From Acinetobacter sp. ANC 3929 (lineage in GTDB: Bacteria > Pseudomonadota > Gammaproteobacteria > Pseudomonadales > Moraxellaceae), in assembly GCF_000369405.1 (NCBI RefSeq), contig NZ_KB849998.1, forward strand, positions 111,163 to 175,162: a stretch of 64,000 bases of DNA, written 5' to 3'. How positions within the stretch are numbered: the first letter of the stretch is position 1; each line of letters opens with the position of its first letter. Below, piece after piece: positions 55,287 through 64,000 of the stretch. The notes beneath the pieces were generated by a model. The model worked only from the letters and a program-made list of their open reading frames with translations, was not told the origin of the DNA and did no database searches. The translations under genes were made by a program, and so were the position numbers.

Positions 55287-55670
55287 CTAAACAGCGATTT
55301 CTTGGCAGCTATCATCTTTCCAGACAAGACGTTCTACAATATATTTTTGATTAAAATCAATACGTAGCTGACAGCGTTTATACTGCTGCGTATCGGCTAT
55401 ACGAATATCCAATACATAATTCCATGTTTTAACGCCCATCACACCTTCCTTAAAATGTGGATTACCCAAAATATGACGTATCTGGTCTTTATTCAGTCCA
55501 GTATCTAAACGAGCAACATTGTTGTATTCATAACGTTTTACCAATTTCAAATAGCTTTTATTGAGTTCTGGGAACTCGATTTCCTGAGAATGTTGTACTT
55601 CCGCATTCACTTGGTTTTGCAGAACACTACTGATGACAAAAACCATCATTAACGATATGATCCTATTCAT
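55287..55670 (-). CDS. BamE-like domain protein, short paralogue
   Basis: A 127-residue exported protein with a signal peptide ([23 protein letters not shown]) and a BamE/SmpA-like domain: [20 protein letters not shown], then [31 protein letters not shown] and [20 protein letters not shown]. It is nearly the first half of the protein at 61149-61943 but ends before the OmpA domain. It follows the autotransporter gene by 70 bp, as its full-length relative follows the second one. It is either a truncated duplicate or a separate small partner. Confidence 0.8.
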   Translation of the reverse strand: MNRIISLMMVFVISSVLQNQVNAEVQHSQEIEFPELNKSYLKLVKRYEYNNVARLDTGLNKDQIRHILGNPHFKEGVMGVKTWNYVLDIRIADTQQYKRCQLRIDFNQKYIVERLVWKDDSCQEIAV

Positions 55671-55740
55671 GGATTTGTTCTCACTTCATTATCATTGAGG
55701 GAATAGAAGAACCTTTCGACTCCCCCCAAAACTTATTCAA

Positions 55741-58700
55741 TTAATCAATTACACCACTCAGGCCAAGACGGAAACTTGGGTCGCCTTGTGAGGCAGCTGC
55801 AATGCCACCAGTCAATGACCAGCGTCCGTTATCTGCTGTCTTACGTAGCGTCGCACCAAATGCATTTTCTCCACCGTGATAAGCAGCGCCAACCGCATAG
55901 GTATATTTACCCGCGACAAAAGGCGCTGCTTCTAATGCAATTGCAGCAGCTACACCCGCATTGGCTTTTTTCTCAACATCATCAATTCTACGATTGGTAT
56001 CATAAAAAGCCTGTTGCATCTGATCACCAAGATTAGTGATGCGATTATCAAGTGCCTGGTCGGCTTGATTTAACGCGCCTAGCGCATCCCCAACGTTGTT
56101 ATAATTCCCTCCCGCAACATTGTACGTCGGACCTTTCCATCCCTTTTCAGGATCATAACCAGCTCCACCGCCTAATGCCGCACCTACATTTTCATAAGAA
56201 CGATGCAGTTGTCCGCCATTGATGCCATCCTGTGAACCCTTCTCAATCCGCCCATCTGCGACACCCGTCACTTTCTTACCGCCTGCATGAATGCCATCGG
56301 TCGTCATGCTTGGCCCCGCTTCTCCCTTCGGTCCAGTGATGCTAATGCCACCACCTGTAATGGTCGTGCTGCCTTTGTCACCTCTAACATTCACTTGGTT
56401 CGCATTCACATCTTTCGCGGTAACACTATCCACACTGATGTCTTTGGCTAAGCCAACCTCGTAGTCTTTGCTTCCATCTGCTTTTGTCGTTTCATTAACC
56501 TTAATGTTGCCATCTTTGTTACTGACAGAAGTTTTTGCAGCTTTAGCATCCTGCTTCACTGAGGCAATCGCATCATTGATATTGTTATGTCCTGTTCCTC
56601 CAACATCCTCTGTCTTAATGGTTCCATCTGGATTGACTGTTGTCTTGCCACCAATCGCTCCTGCAACACTGTCTGAAACACCTTTGAGCTGACCGCCATT
56701 CACTGCATCTTTCGAGTCTTTGGCAACCGTACCATCTGCTACTCCTGTAACTTTCTTATCTCCTGCATCAATCCCTTCTTTGGTGACACTTGGGCCTCCT
56801 TCAATGGTGAGTCCATTGCCATCAACTTTGGTACCTCCAGCTGTCACGCTATCTACCTCTAGATCTGGTGAGGTCGAAACTTCATAGTCCGTGCTGCCAT
56901 CCGCATTCTTGCTTTCCTTCACAACAATGTTTTTGCCTTCACTCACTGTCGATTTCGCTTCTTGAGCAGCTTTTCCAACCGCACCAATCGCATCGTTGAT
57001 GTTGTCTTTGCCTGTGCCACCAATGTTGCTGCCACTCAACGTACCATCAGGATTTACTGTGGTATTGCCACCAATGATGTTCTTCACGCTATCGGCAACA
57101 CCATGTAATTGGCTTCCATTGATTGCATCTTGTGAATCGGCTGCCACGCGTCCTGCTGCAACACCACCAATGATGGTATTGCCTGCATTAATACCACCTG
57201 CGGTAATGCTTGGCCCAATGTTCGCGCCTGTGGCATCTACAAAGCTCAAGCCTTCTTGATTCAGCTGAATGCCTTTTCCTTCTTGGTCTTTGAGCTTGAT
57301 GCCTTTCGCTCCGTATTCTGCTTCATTACCTTCGCCATCTTTGACTTGAGTTCCTGTTGCAGTGAGTACGGTTTCGTTGCCGTCTTCATCTGTTGCAGTC
57401 ACGCTGTCAAATTTCACGTCTTTGGCTGTTGCAACGTCATAGTTGGTACTTCCATCGGCATTTTTAGACTCGGTTACAACAATGTTGTCACCTTCGGTTA
57501 CTGTGGTTTTCGCTGCAACGGCTGCGCCGCGGACTGAGTCAATCGCATCATGAATGTTGTTTTGACCTGTGTTTCCAACATTAGTGGTGGTGATTGATCC
57601 ATTTGGATTTAACACTGTTTCTCCACCAATTGCGTTCTTCACACTGTCCGCAGCACCATGTAATTGACCGCCATTCACAGCCTCTTTAGAACCTGCTGCA
57701 ATCGTTCCATCTGTGACACCGCTGATCTTGCCTGTCGTGCCATCAATGCTGACATCACCCACTTTGACATTGTTAAACTCAACGTCGTCTGCGGTTGCAA
57801 CATTGTAGATGTCTTGTCCATCATCCCCTGTCGTCTTGGTTACAGTAATATTCTTACCCTCGGTGACTTCGGTTTTCGATGCTGCTGCTGCATTGTCTAA
57901 CTGGTCTTTATTCACAGCATCGGTACCTTCTGTACCTGCTGCCACATTACTGATCTTGTTTCCTGCAGCATCAATACCAGTCTTAGTTACGCTTGGGCCA
58001 CCAACAATGCTCATACCATCATTGTTGATTACGGTATCGCCTGCAGTGACGCTATCCACTTTCAGATCTTTAGTAAGTTCAATTGCGACTTTTCCGTCTT
58101 GTACCTTGGTAGTGATGTTCTCATCTGCACCCACAACATCAACTGCTTCACCCAGTTTCTTCTGAACGGTGCTGCCATCTTGCGCAGTTAAGCCAAAGCC
58201 TTTATCTGTTAAGTCCTGTCCTGCTTTATCTAACTGGCCTTTATTCACTGCATCACTGGCTTCAGTTCCGTCTGCAACGTTAGTAACTTTATTGCCAGCA
58301 GCATCGATACCTGATTTAGTGACACTTGGACCGTTGGCAATGGTTAAACCATCATTGTTGATTACGGTATCACCTGCCTTAACACTGTTCACATTCAAAT
58401 CTTTGGCAAGTTCAATTGCTACTTTTCCGTCTTGGACCTTGGTAGTGATGTTCTCATCTGCACCTACAACATCAACCGCTTCACCCAGTTTCTTCTGAAC
58501 AGTGATGCCATCTTGCGCGGTTAAGCCAAAGCCTTTATCGGTTAAGTCCTGTCCTGCTTTATCCAATTGGCCTTTATTCACTGCATCACTGGCTTCAGTT
58601 CCATCCGCAACGTTCGTGACTTTATTGCCAGCAGCATCGATACCTGATTTAGTGACACTTGGACCACCTGAGATGGCCATGCCATCATTGTTGATCACGG

Positions 58701-60837
58701 TATCACCTGCAGTGACGCTATCCACTTTCAAGTCACGGTTCAGGCTGTACTTGATGTCGTTGCCTTCTTTCGCGACTTTTAAGTTTTCTTCGCCATCCGC
58801 TGTACCAATATCAACCGTATCACCAGCTTTGACAGCACCAGCGTTTTCTCCATTACTTTGTAGTGTCCAACCTTTATCTAAGGCTGTAATCGCATCACCT
58901 ACATTGTTCACGGTATTGCCATTTACATTGTAGTTCGGAGCAGTCACAGCACCTGTTGCAGGGTCATAGCTTGAACCTCCACCCAAAGCATCCGCTGTAC
59001 TTTCACCCAGTTGGTCAACGCCATCCTGAACATTTTTTAATTGGCGGACGTTGACGGCATCTGTATCGGCTGCACCATCTGATAAGTTCTGGATACGTCT
59101 TTCATTGCCTGCTGTACCGACTGATACCACAGAAGCGGGGGCTGCTGTGCCTGTTCGATACGCTGCGCCTGTTGCCGTACTGGTTTGGCTCCCTGCACCT
59201 AATGCAACATCTTCGGCATTGGTTGCTACCGCATTCGAACCCAGTGCAATGCCTCTTGATGCCTGTGCATTGGCTGCATCACCGAGTGCAATCGCACCTG
59301 CGGCTGCCGCAGTGGATCGATTACCGAGTGCAACTGATCCCTGACCAATGGCTTTGTTTTCGTTACCCAATGCAACTGCACCATCTGCAGCGGTTGAAGC
59401 CGCATCATTGCCCGCAGCGGTATTATTACGACCCACAGCAACTGCACCATTACCATTGGCATTGTTGGGATCACCAATCGCAACCGCACCATCACCTGCT
59501 GCTTTTTGATCACGTCCTATTGCAACCGCACCTCCATCCGCTGTGCCTGCATTGGCTGTGGTGGTCCCTGAACCCATCGCAACGTTCTGGCCTGTACTTC
59601 CTGTGGTAACTCCATTACCAACGGCAATGTTATTGCTTCCTCCACTGGCTGTAGCGGCATTACGACCCAGTGCAATATCGTTATCACCTTGTGCTTGCGA
59701 GTTGTCTCCAACAGCAACTGAAGACGCGCCTTTAGATCGGGCACTGGTACCCACTGCTGTAGATTTATTTCCTGTGGCTTGCACAAGTGCACCAAAACCA
59801 CTGGATAATTCACCACTTGCAACAGAATTTGAACCTGCGACCGTTGCACCAACAGCTGATGCATTTGCCTGATTACCTGTCGCCGTCGCAAAATTAGCGG
59901 TTGCTTTGGCACCATTACCTAAAGCACTACTATATTCTGCAGTCGCTTCGGCTAGCCCACCTAAAGCCGATGCACCCAGTTTAGTTGCTTTGCTTTTTTG
60001 TCCAACTGCTGTTGTATTCTTACCTTCAGCCTGAGCACTCGCACCTAAAGCCGTTGCCGTATAAATTGTTCCCTTCTCAGTCACTCCTTTAGCAGAAGCA
60101 TCTCGACCAAGCGCAATATCACCATCACCATTCGCATTAGAGTTATGCCCAATTGCGATAGACTGATCTCCTGCTGCAATGGCTCGCCCTGCGATTGCTA
60201 CAGCCTGATTTCCTGAAGCTCTTGCTCCCGAATTACGACTATTTGAGAGCCCATCAGTACCCATTGCAACACTACCCACTCCGCTCGCTTGTGCCCAAGA
60301 TCCAACTGCTGTCGATTGTGTCCCCGATGCTTGAGCTTGCATGCCATATGCGGTAGCTCGTGTTGTTGCCTCAGACCCAAAACCCATGACAGTTGCTCCA
60401 GCACCTGTCGCTGAAGCATATGCTCCAACAACTTGAACACCAAGATGGTTATTTCCCTTCGCATTACATCCGACGACATTACTCCAAGTACCACTACCAT
60501 TTACAGGATTAGTGTCAGTTGGTCTATTTATGCTATCAGGCCCTACACCTGCACCCGCACTACAAGTTTGTGAACCCGTGTAAGTTGCTGCATAAGCTGA
60601 ACTGCTTATCACAAAACTGAGCGATAATAGTACTGTTATACCTAAAATCTGAAATGCTTGGGGTAAGGTTGCAACTTTAAAACTTACAGATTCTATATTC
60701 TGATTTTTTTCAACATTTGTTTTTTGGGGAAATGAAACTGTTATATTACGTTTCTTACAAGAGCCTCGCGCAATTTCTGAAACAACCATCCATAAATTTA
60801 AACTTTTATTCCAAACCAATCGGTAAATTTTATTCAT
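55741..60837 (-). CDS. Trimeric autotransporter adhesin (Ata-like)
   Basis: A 1698-residue trimeric autotransporter. An ESPR-type extended signal (MNKIYRLVWNKSLNLWMVV) leads into a hydrophobic core ending in SSSAYA. A long YadA/Hep_Hag head follows (repeats such as AIGHNSNANGDGDIALG, about 90-560), then a stalk with neck motifs (SDAVNKGQL, KEAVNGGQL) and 111-residue repeats. A C-terminal YadA anchor closes it (LGDQMQQAFYDTN..., ending GLSGVID). It should form homotrimers at the surface and mediate adhesion. AGGA sits 7 bases before the ATG. A BamE-like gene follows closely, as in Ata-type operons. Confidence 0.93.
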   Translation of the reverse strand: MNKIYRLVWNKSLNLWMVVSEIARGSCKKRNITVSFPQKTNVEKNQNIESVSFKVATLPQAFQILGITVLLSLSFVISSSAYAATYTGSQTCSAGAGVGPDSINRPTDTNPVNGSGTWSNVVGCNAKGNNHLGVQVVGAYASATGAGATVMGFGSEATTRATAYGMQAQASGTQSTAVGSWAQASGVGSVAMGTDGLSNSRNSGARASGNQAVAIAGRAIAAGDQSIAIGHNSNANGDGDIALGRDASAKGVTEKGTIYTATALGASAQAEGKNTTAVGQKSKATKLGASALGGLAEATAEYSSALGNGAKATANFATATGNQANASAVGATVAGSNSVASGELSSGFGALVQATGNKSTAVGTSARSKGASSVAVGDNSQAQGDNDIALGRNAATASGGSNNIAVGNGVTTGSTGQNVAMGSGTTTANAGTADGGAVAIGRDQKAAGDGAVAIGDPNNANGNGAVAVGRNNTAAGNDAASTAADGAVALGNENKAIGQGSVALGNRSTAAAAGAIALGDAANAQASRGIALGSNAVATNAEDVALGAGSQTSTATGAAYRTGTAAPASVVSVGTAGNERRIQNLSDGAADTDAVNVRQLKNVQDGVDQLGESTADALGGGSSYDPATGAVTAPNYNVNGNTVNNVGDAITALDKGWTLQSNGENAGAVKAGDTVDIGTADGEENLKVAKEGNDIKYSLNRDLKVDSVTAGDTVINNDGMAISGGPSVTKSGIDAAGNKVTNVADGTEASDAVNKGQLDKAGQDLTDKGFGLTAQDGITVQKKLGEAVDVVGADENITTKVQDGKVAIELAKDLNVNSVKAGDTVINNDGLTIANGPSVTKSGIDAAGNKVTNVADGTEASDAVNKGQLDKAGQDLTDKGFGLTAQDGSTVQKKLGEAVDVVGADENITTKVQDGKVAIELTKDLKVDSVTAGDTVINNDGMSIVGGPSVTKTGIDAAGNKISNVAAGTEGTDAVNKDQLDNAAAASKTEVTEGKNITVTKTTGDDGQDIYNVATADDVEFNNVKVGDVSIDGTTGKISGVTDGTIAAGSKEAVNGGQLHGAADSVKNAIGGETVLNPNGSITTTNVGNTGQNNIHDAIDSVRGAAVAAKTTVTEGDNIVVTESKNADGSTNYDVATAKDVKFDSVTATDEDGNETVLTATGTQVKDGEGNEAEYGAKGIKLKDQEGKGIQLNQEGLSFVDATGANIGPSITAGGINAGNTIIGGVAAGRVAADSQDAINGSQLHGVADSVKNIIGGNTTVNPDGTLSGSNIGGTGKDNINDAIGAVGKAAQEAKSTVSEGKNIVVKESKNADGSTDYEVSTSPDLEVDSVTAGGTKVDGNGLTIEGGPSVTKEGIDAGDKKVTGVADGTVAKDSKDAVNGGQLKGVSDSVAGAIGGKTTVNPDGTIKTEDVGGTGHNNINDAIASVKQDAKAAKTSVSNKDGNIKVNETTKADGSKDYEVGLAKDISVDSVTAKDVNANQVNVRGDKGSTTITGGGISITGPKGEAGPSMTTDGIHAGGKKVTGVADGRIEKGSQDGINGGQLHRSYENVGAALGGGAGYDPEKGWKGPTYNVAGGNYNNVGDALGALNQADQALDNRITNLGDQMQQAFYDTNRRIDDVEKKANAGVAAAIALEAAPFVAGKYTYAVGAAYHGGENAFGATLRKTADNGRWSLTGGIAAASQGDPSFRLGLSGVID
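56114..57753. repeat. Long direct repeat, copy 1 (1.64 kb or more)
   Basis: This part of the stalk-coding DNA recurs at 62361-64000 with a constant 6247-bp offset and only two base differences noticed (56146, 56173). The encoded stalk protein is identical over the shared range. The second copy reaches the window edge, so the full length is unknown. Confidence 0.93.
57880..58710 (-). repeat. Tandem 333-bp stalk repeats in autotransporter
   Basis: Related units start at about 58693, 58360 and 58027, exactly 333 bp (111 codons) apart. Each encodes AGDTVINNDG, PSVTKSGIDAAGNKVTNVAD and, in the first two, VQKKLGEAVDVVGADENITT. The third unit is partial. Recombination between units could change stalk length. 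Confidence 0.9.
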
Positions 60838-61148
60838 AATCTAATCCTTTCTTATAATCAAGAAACATTAAATCTAGATAAAATTAATAAAATAAATTTA
60901 ACAATTGAGTATAAAAATTAACAATACAGATTATTCATAACAAAAAAGAAGCAAATTATTATTTATAAAAACATTATAAAACCAAAAGAATTTTAAAATA
61001 AAACATATTAGGCCATTAAAAACCAACAACACCTACAAATTATAAAAATATTCTAATTAAAATACCACTTTAAAAAATACTAAATTACGTATTAATCAAA
61101 TAAAAAAAGCCAGTATATAAATAAAACTGGCTCTCTATCTACTTTAAA
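60838..61148. other. AT-rich region upstream of autotransporter
   Basis: About 310 bp, very AT-rich with many A-runs. It holds the terminator of the BamE/OmpA gene at one end (61103-61132) and, presumably, the promoter of the autotransporter. I cannot pick a single reliable promoter. Confidence 0.55.
61103..61132 (-). terminator. Terminator after BamE-OmpA gene
   Basis: On the minus strand AGCCAGT pairs with ACTGGCT (11-base loop) and is followed by a T-run. It lies 17 bp past the stop and isolates the two autotransporter units. Confidence 0.8.
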
Positions 61149-61943
61149 TTACCATTGAATATTCACTCTCCGATTTGGAGCTAGACATTGTACAACTTGT
61201 ACATTTCTAGATTGACCAGAGCACTCTTGATATAGACTAGTCCCACCACTGACTTGCAACTGAATCCGTGCAGGATCTACTCCCTGCTGTGCCAATAACT
61301 TGGCAACTGTATTGGCTCGACGTGATGATAGATCTTGATTATAAGCAAACTTACCGAGCCGATCAGCGTAACCCGAAATGACTACAGGATTTTTTGACTG
61401 TTGAATTGATCCAACGACATTCGCAAGATTAGTAGAACTTGACTCTATTGAATTTGCATCAGAACGATCAAATGCAAAGAAGACTGTTGCATTTTGTGCA
61501 GTTGTTTGTATTGGTACTGCAGGAACAACATTATTTGCTCCCCACGCCATTAATCCCTGACACTCTTCTCCTTTCCATGATAAACGTTCAGCAATATATT
61601 TTTTGTCATAATCAATACGTAACTGACAACGCTTATAATCCTGGGTATTTGGTACGCGAATATCCAAAACGTAATTCCAAGTTTTTACCGCAAATATGCC
61701 TTCACTAAATTGCGGATTACCCAAAATATGACGAAATTGATCTTTATTCATGCCAGTATCTAAACGAGCGACATCGTTATATTCATAACGTTTGACGAGT
61801 TTAAGATAACTCTTATCCACTTCAGGAAACGTCACCTCTTGGGATGGTGTTAATTCAACTTCTGCTTGTACCTCTTCTTCGGCTTGGCTATTAATTGCAA
61901 TACCTGCAAGTGTAATCATCATAAAAGCTTGAAGTTTATTCAT
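61149..61943 (-). CDS. BamE-like + OmpA-like envelope protein
   Basis: A 264-residue exported protein. The start is set at [18 protein letters not shown] lies 6 bases upstream, and an earlier GTG overlaps that site. After the signal peptide comes a BamE-like domain ([20 protein letters not shown], then [23 protein letters not shown]). Next is an OmpA peptidoglycan-binding domain ([39 protein letters not shown], ending PNRRVNIQW). In Ata-type loci a similar OmpA-like partner follows the adhesin and anchors or assists it. It follows the partial autotransporter gene by 62 bp. Confidence 0.88.
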   Translation of the reverse strand: MNKLQAFMMITLAGIAINSQAEEEVQAEVELTPSQEVTFPEVDKSYLKLVKRYEYNDVARLDTGMNKDQFRHILGNPQFSEGIFAVKTWNYVLDIRVPNTQDYKRCQLRIDYDKKYIAERLSWKGEECQGLMAWGANNVVPAVPIQTTAQNATVFFAFDRSDANSIESSSTNLANVVGSIQQSKNPVVISGYADRLGKFAYNQDLSSRRANTVAKLLAQQGVDPARIQLQVSGGTSLYQECSGQSRNVQVVQCLAPNRRVNIQW

Positions 61944-61976
61944 ATATATTCTCACTTAATTATTGTAAAGGGAAAA

Positions 61977-61998
61977 AGGAGAGCCTTTCGACTCTCCT
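61977..61998 (-). terminator. Attenuator-like hairpin between adhesin and BamE-OmpA genes
   Basis: AGGAGAG and CTCTCCT pair around an 8-base loop. On the minus strand a TTTTTCCC follows. It sits between the autotransporter stop and the partner gene, so it may lower partner expression. The matching place in the other unit (about 55710) keeps the loop but has lost the pairing. Confidence 0.6.
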
Positions 61999-62005
61999 AA
62001 AAGGT

Positions 62006-64000
62006 TTAGTCAATGATTGTACTAACACCAATACGAACAAGTGGGCTATTACCTTCACTGCCCATTGCAGCACCCGTTGTAAGTGACCAACGACCATTGT
62101 CTGCAGTACGTCTGAAGGTCACACCAACCGCACTTTGATCATTGTAGTAGGCAGCGCCAGCAGCCATAGTCAATTTACCTGGAATAAATGGTGCGTTCTC
62201 AAGTGCAGCTGTTGCAGCAATACCTGCAGACATTCTGTCTTCCATTTTGTCCATACGTTTGTTGGTGTCATAGAATGCTTGTTGCATTTGATCACCGAGA
62301 TTGGTTACACGATCATCAATCGCCCCTAGTGCATCTCCAACATTGTTATGTGTACCACCTGCAACATTGTACGTCGGACCTTTCCATCCCTTCTCAGGAT
62401 CATAACCAGCTCCACCGCCCAATGCCGCACCTACATTTTCATAAGAACGATGCAGTTGTCCGCCATTGATGCCATCCTGTGAACCCTTCTCAATCCGCCC
62501 ATCTGCGACACCCGTCACTTTCTTACCGCCTGCATGAATGCCATCGGTCGTCATGCTTGGCCCCGCTTCTCCCTTCGGTCCAGTGATGCTAATGCCACCA
62601 CCTGTAATGGTCGTGCTGCCTTTGTCACCTCTAACATTCACTTGGTTCGCATTCACATCTTTCGCGGTAACACTATCCACACTGATGTCTTTGGCTAAGC
62701 CAACCTCGTAGTCTTTGCTTCCATCTGCTTTTGTCGTTTCATTAACCTTAATGTTGCCATCTTTGTTACTGACAGAAGTTTTTGCAGCTTTAGCATCCTG
62801 CTTCACTGAGGCAATCGCATCATTGATATTGTTATGTCCTGTTCCTCCAACATCCTCTGTCTTAATGGTTCCATCTGGATTGACTGTTGTCTTGCCACCA
62901 ATCGCTCCTGCAACACTGTCTGAAACACCTTTGAGCTGACCGCCATTCACTGCATCTTTCGAGTCTTTGGCAACCGTACCATCTGCTACTCCTGTAACTT
63001 TCTTATCTCCTGCATCAATCCCTTCTTTGGTGACACTTGGGCCTCCTTCAATGGTGAGTCCATTGCCATCAACTTTGGTACCTCCAGCTGTCACGCTATC
63101 TACCTCTAGATCTGGTGAGGTCGAAACTTCATAGTCCGTGCTGCCATCCGCATTCTTGCTTTCCTTCACAACAATGTTTTTGCCTTCACTCACTGTCGAT
63201 TTCGCTTCTTGAGCAGCTTTTCCAACCGCACCAATCGCATCGTTGATGTTGTCTTTGCCTGTGCCACCAATGTTGCTGCCACTCAACGTACCATCAGGAT
63301 TTACTGTGGTATTGCCACCAATGATGTTCTTCACGCTATCGGCAACACCATGTAATTGGCTTCCATTGATTGCATCTTGTGAATCGGCTGCCACGCGTCC
63401 TGCTGCAACACCACCAATGATGGTATTGCCTGCATTAATACCACCTGCGGTAATGCTTGGCCCAATGTTCGCGCCTGTGGCATCTACAAAGCTCAAGCCT
63501 TCTTGATTCAGCTGAATGCCTTTTCCTTCTTGGTCTTTGAGCTTGATGCCTTTCGCTCCGTATTCTGCTTCATTACCTTCGCCATCTTTGACTTGAGTTC
63601 CTGTTGCAGTGAGTACGGTTTCGTTGCCGTCTTCATCTGTTGCAGTCACGCTGTCAAATTTCACGTCTTTGGCTGTTGCAACGTCATAGTTGGTACTTCC
63701 ATCGGCATTTTTAGACTCGGTTACAACAATGTTGTCACCTTCGGTTACTGTGGTTTTCGCTGCAACGGCTGCGCCGCGGACTGAGTCAATCGCATCATGA
63801 ATGTTGTTTTGACCTGTGTTTCCAACATTAGTGGTGGTGATTGATCCATTTGGATTTAACACTGTTTCTCCACCAATTGCGTTCTTCACACTGTCCGCAG
63901 CACCATGTAATTGACCGCCATTCACAGCCTCTTTAGAACCTGCTGCAATCGTTCCATCTGTGACACCGCTGATCTTGCCTGTCGTGCCATCAATGCTGAC
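62006..64000 (-). CDS. Second trimeric autotransporter, 3' part (runs off window)
   Basis: The C-terminal 664 or so residues of a second adhesin; the frame is open to the window edge, so the start is outside. The stalk (KEAVNGGQLHGAADSVKNAI onward) is the same as in the first adhesin down to GAGYDPEKGWKGPTYNVAGG. The anchor differs: DRVTNLGDQMQQAFYDTNKRMDKMEDR and an end of RIGVSTIID. A different anchor with an identical stalk suggests recent gene conversion or duplication. It is paired with the BamE-OmpA gene downstream. Confidence 0.92.
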   Translation of the reverse strand, partial: VSIDGTTGKISGVTDGTIAAGSKEAVNGGQLHGAADSVKNAIGGETVLNPNGSITTTNVGNTGQNNIHDAIDSVRGAAVAAKTTVTEGDNIVVTESKNADGSTNYDVATAKDVKFDSVTATDEDGNETVLTATGTQVKDGEGNEAEYGAKGIKLKDQEGKGIQLNQEGLSFVDATGANIGPSITAGGINAGNTIIGGVAAGRVAADSQDAINGSQLHGVADSVKNIIGGNTTVNPDGTLSGSNIGGTGKDNINDAIGAVGKAAQEAKSTVSEGKNIVVKESKNADGSTDYEVSTSPDLEVDSVTAGGTKVDGNGLTIEGGPSVTKEGIDAGDKKVTGVADGTVAKDSKDAVNGGQLKGVSDSVAGAIGGKTTVNPDGTIKTEDVGGTGHNNINDAIASVKQDAKAAKTSVSNKDGNIKVNETTKADGSKDYEVGLAKDISVDSVTAKDVNANQVNVRGDKGSTTITGGGISITGPKGEAGPSMTTDGIHAGGKKVTGVADGRIEKGSQDGINGGQLHRSYENVGAALGGGAGYDPEKGWKGPTYNVAGGTHNNVGDALGAIDDRVTNLGDQMQQAFYDTNKRMDKMEDRMSAGIAATAALENAPFIPGKLTMAAGAAYYNDQSAVGVTFRRTADNGRWSLTTGAAMGSEGNSPLVRIGVSTIID
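62361..64000. repeat. Long direct repeat, copy 2 (to window edge)
   Basis: Partner of 56114-57753 at an offset of 6247 bp. Divergence starts sharply at its left end, just before the anchor-coding region. Confidence 0.93.

Noticed and set aside
57880..58710. Regular repeats as a possible CRISPR array
   Set aside because: The period is 333 bp and in frame with the adhesin. There are no short repeats with unique spacers, and no cas genes are seen.
55741..60837. Several plus-strand frames of 70-145 codons inside the adhesin gene
   Set aside because: They are shadows created by the Gly/Ala-rich repeats of the minus-strand autotransporter and have no start sites or domains.

Overview
The window looks like a chromosomal segment of an Acinetobacter-type gammaproteobacterium. 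It is AT-rich, its housekeeping genes (tcdA, acnA, a TatD hydrolase, prfC) resemble those of that genus, and it ends in Ata-like trimeric autotransporter genes paired with BamE/OmpA-type proteins. Species level cannot be read from the sequence.

Layout. (1) 1-9009 is core chromosome: a CHAP-like protein, tcdA, acnA, a TatD-family hydrolase, two lipoproteins and prfC. (2) About 8945-52555 is a 43.6-kb integrative genomic island inserted in the 5' end of prfC. A tyrosine recombinase and an AlpA-like excisionase lie at the right end. A 23-bp att core (one mismatch) occurs at both ends, with TATGTACACA repeats at both ends inside the island. The island supplies a replacement 5' end for prfC, and the displaced native first codons survive at 52533-52597. 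(3) 52598-64000 is chromosome again: a PcaC-like decarboxylase, LysR and AraC regulators, then a tandem duplication of [trimeric autotransporter + BamE/OmpA-like partner]. The second autotransporter runs off the window.

The island is defence-rich and heavily damaged. Reading leftward it holds: a type III restriction-modification operon (mod-res) extended by a CoiA-like/DUF6035 nuclease-like gene and a Fic gene; an ABC-three-component-type operon (SMC-like ATPase, middle component, nuclease-like effector); a Mokosh-like pair (NERD + kinase-like + COG1112-type helicase, and a partner); a recombination module (YqaJ exonuclease, DUF932, a cysteine-rich RDF-like protein); small lipoprotein and membrane genes; a YaaW-like two-gene module; a YagK/YfjJ (inovirus Gp2-like) gene; and unknown genes next to AT-rich palindromes.

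Three insertions have broken island genes, and each can be reversed on paper to an intact reading frame. An IS3-family element (1274 bp, 3-bp target duplication GAT) splits mod. A second copy (duplication GTA) splits the Gp2-like gene. A 5612-bp IS1-family composite transposon with an 8-bp duplication (CTAATTTA) splits the ABC-3C effector. It carries an alkyl sulfatase, a TetR regulator, a 31-bp palindromic operator and a truncated MFS exporter. As written, the type III methyltransferase and the ABC-3C effector should both be non-functional.
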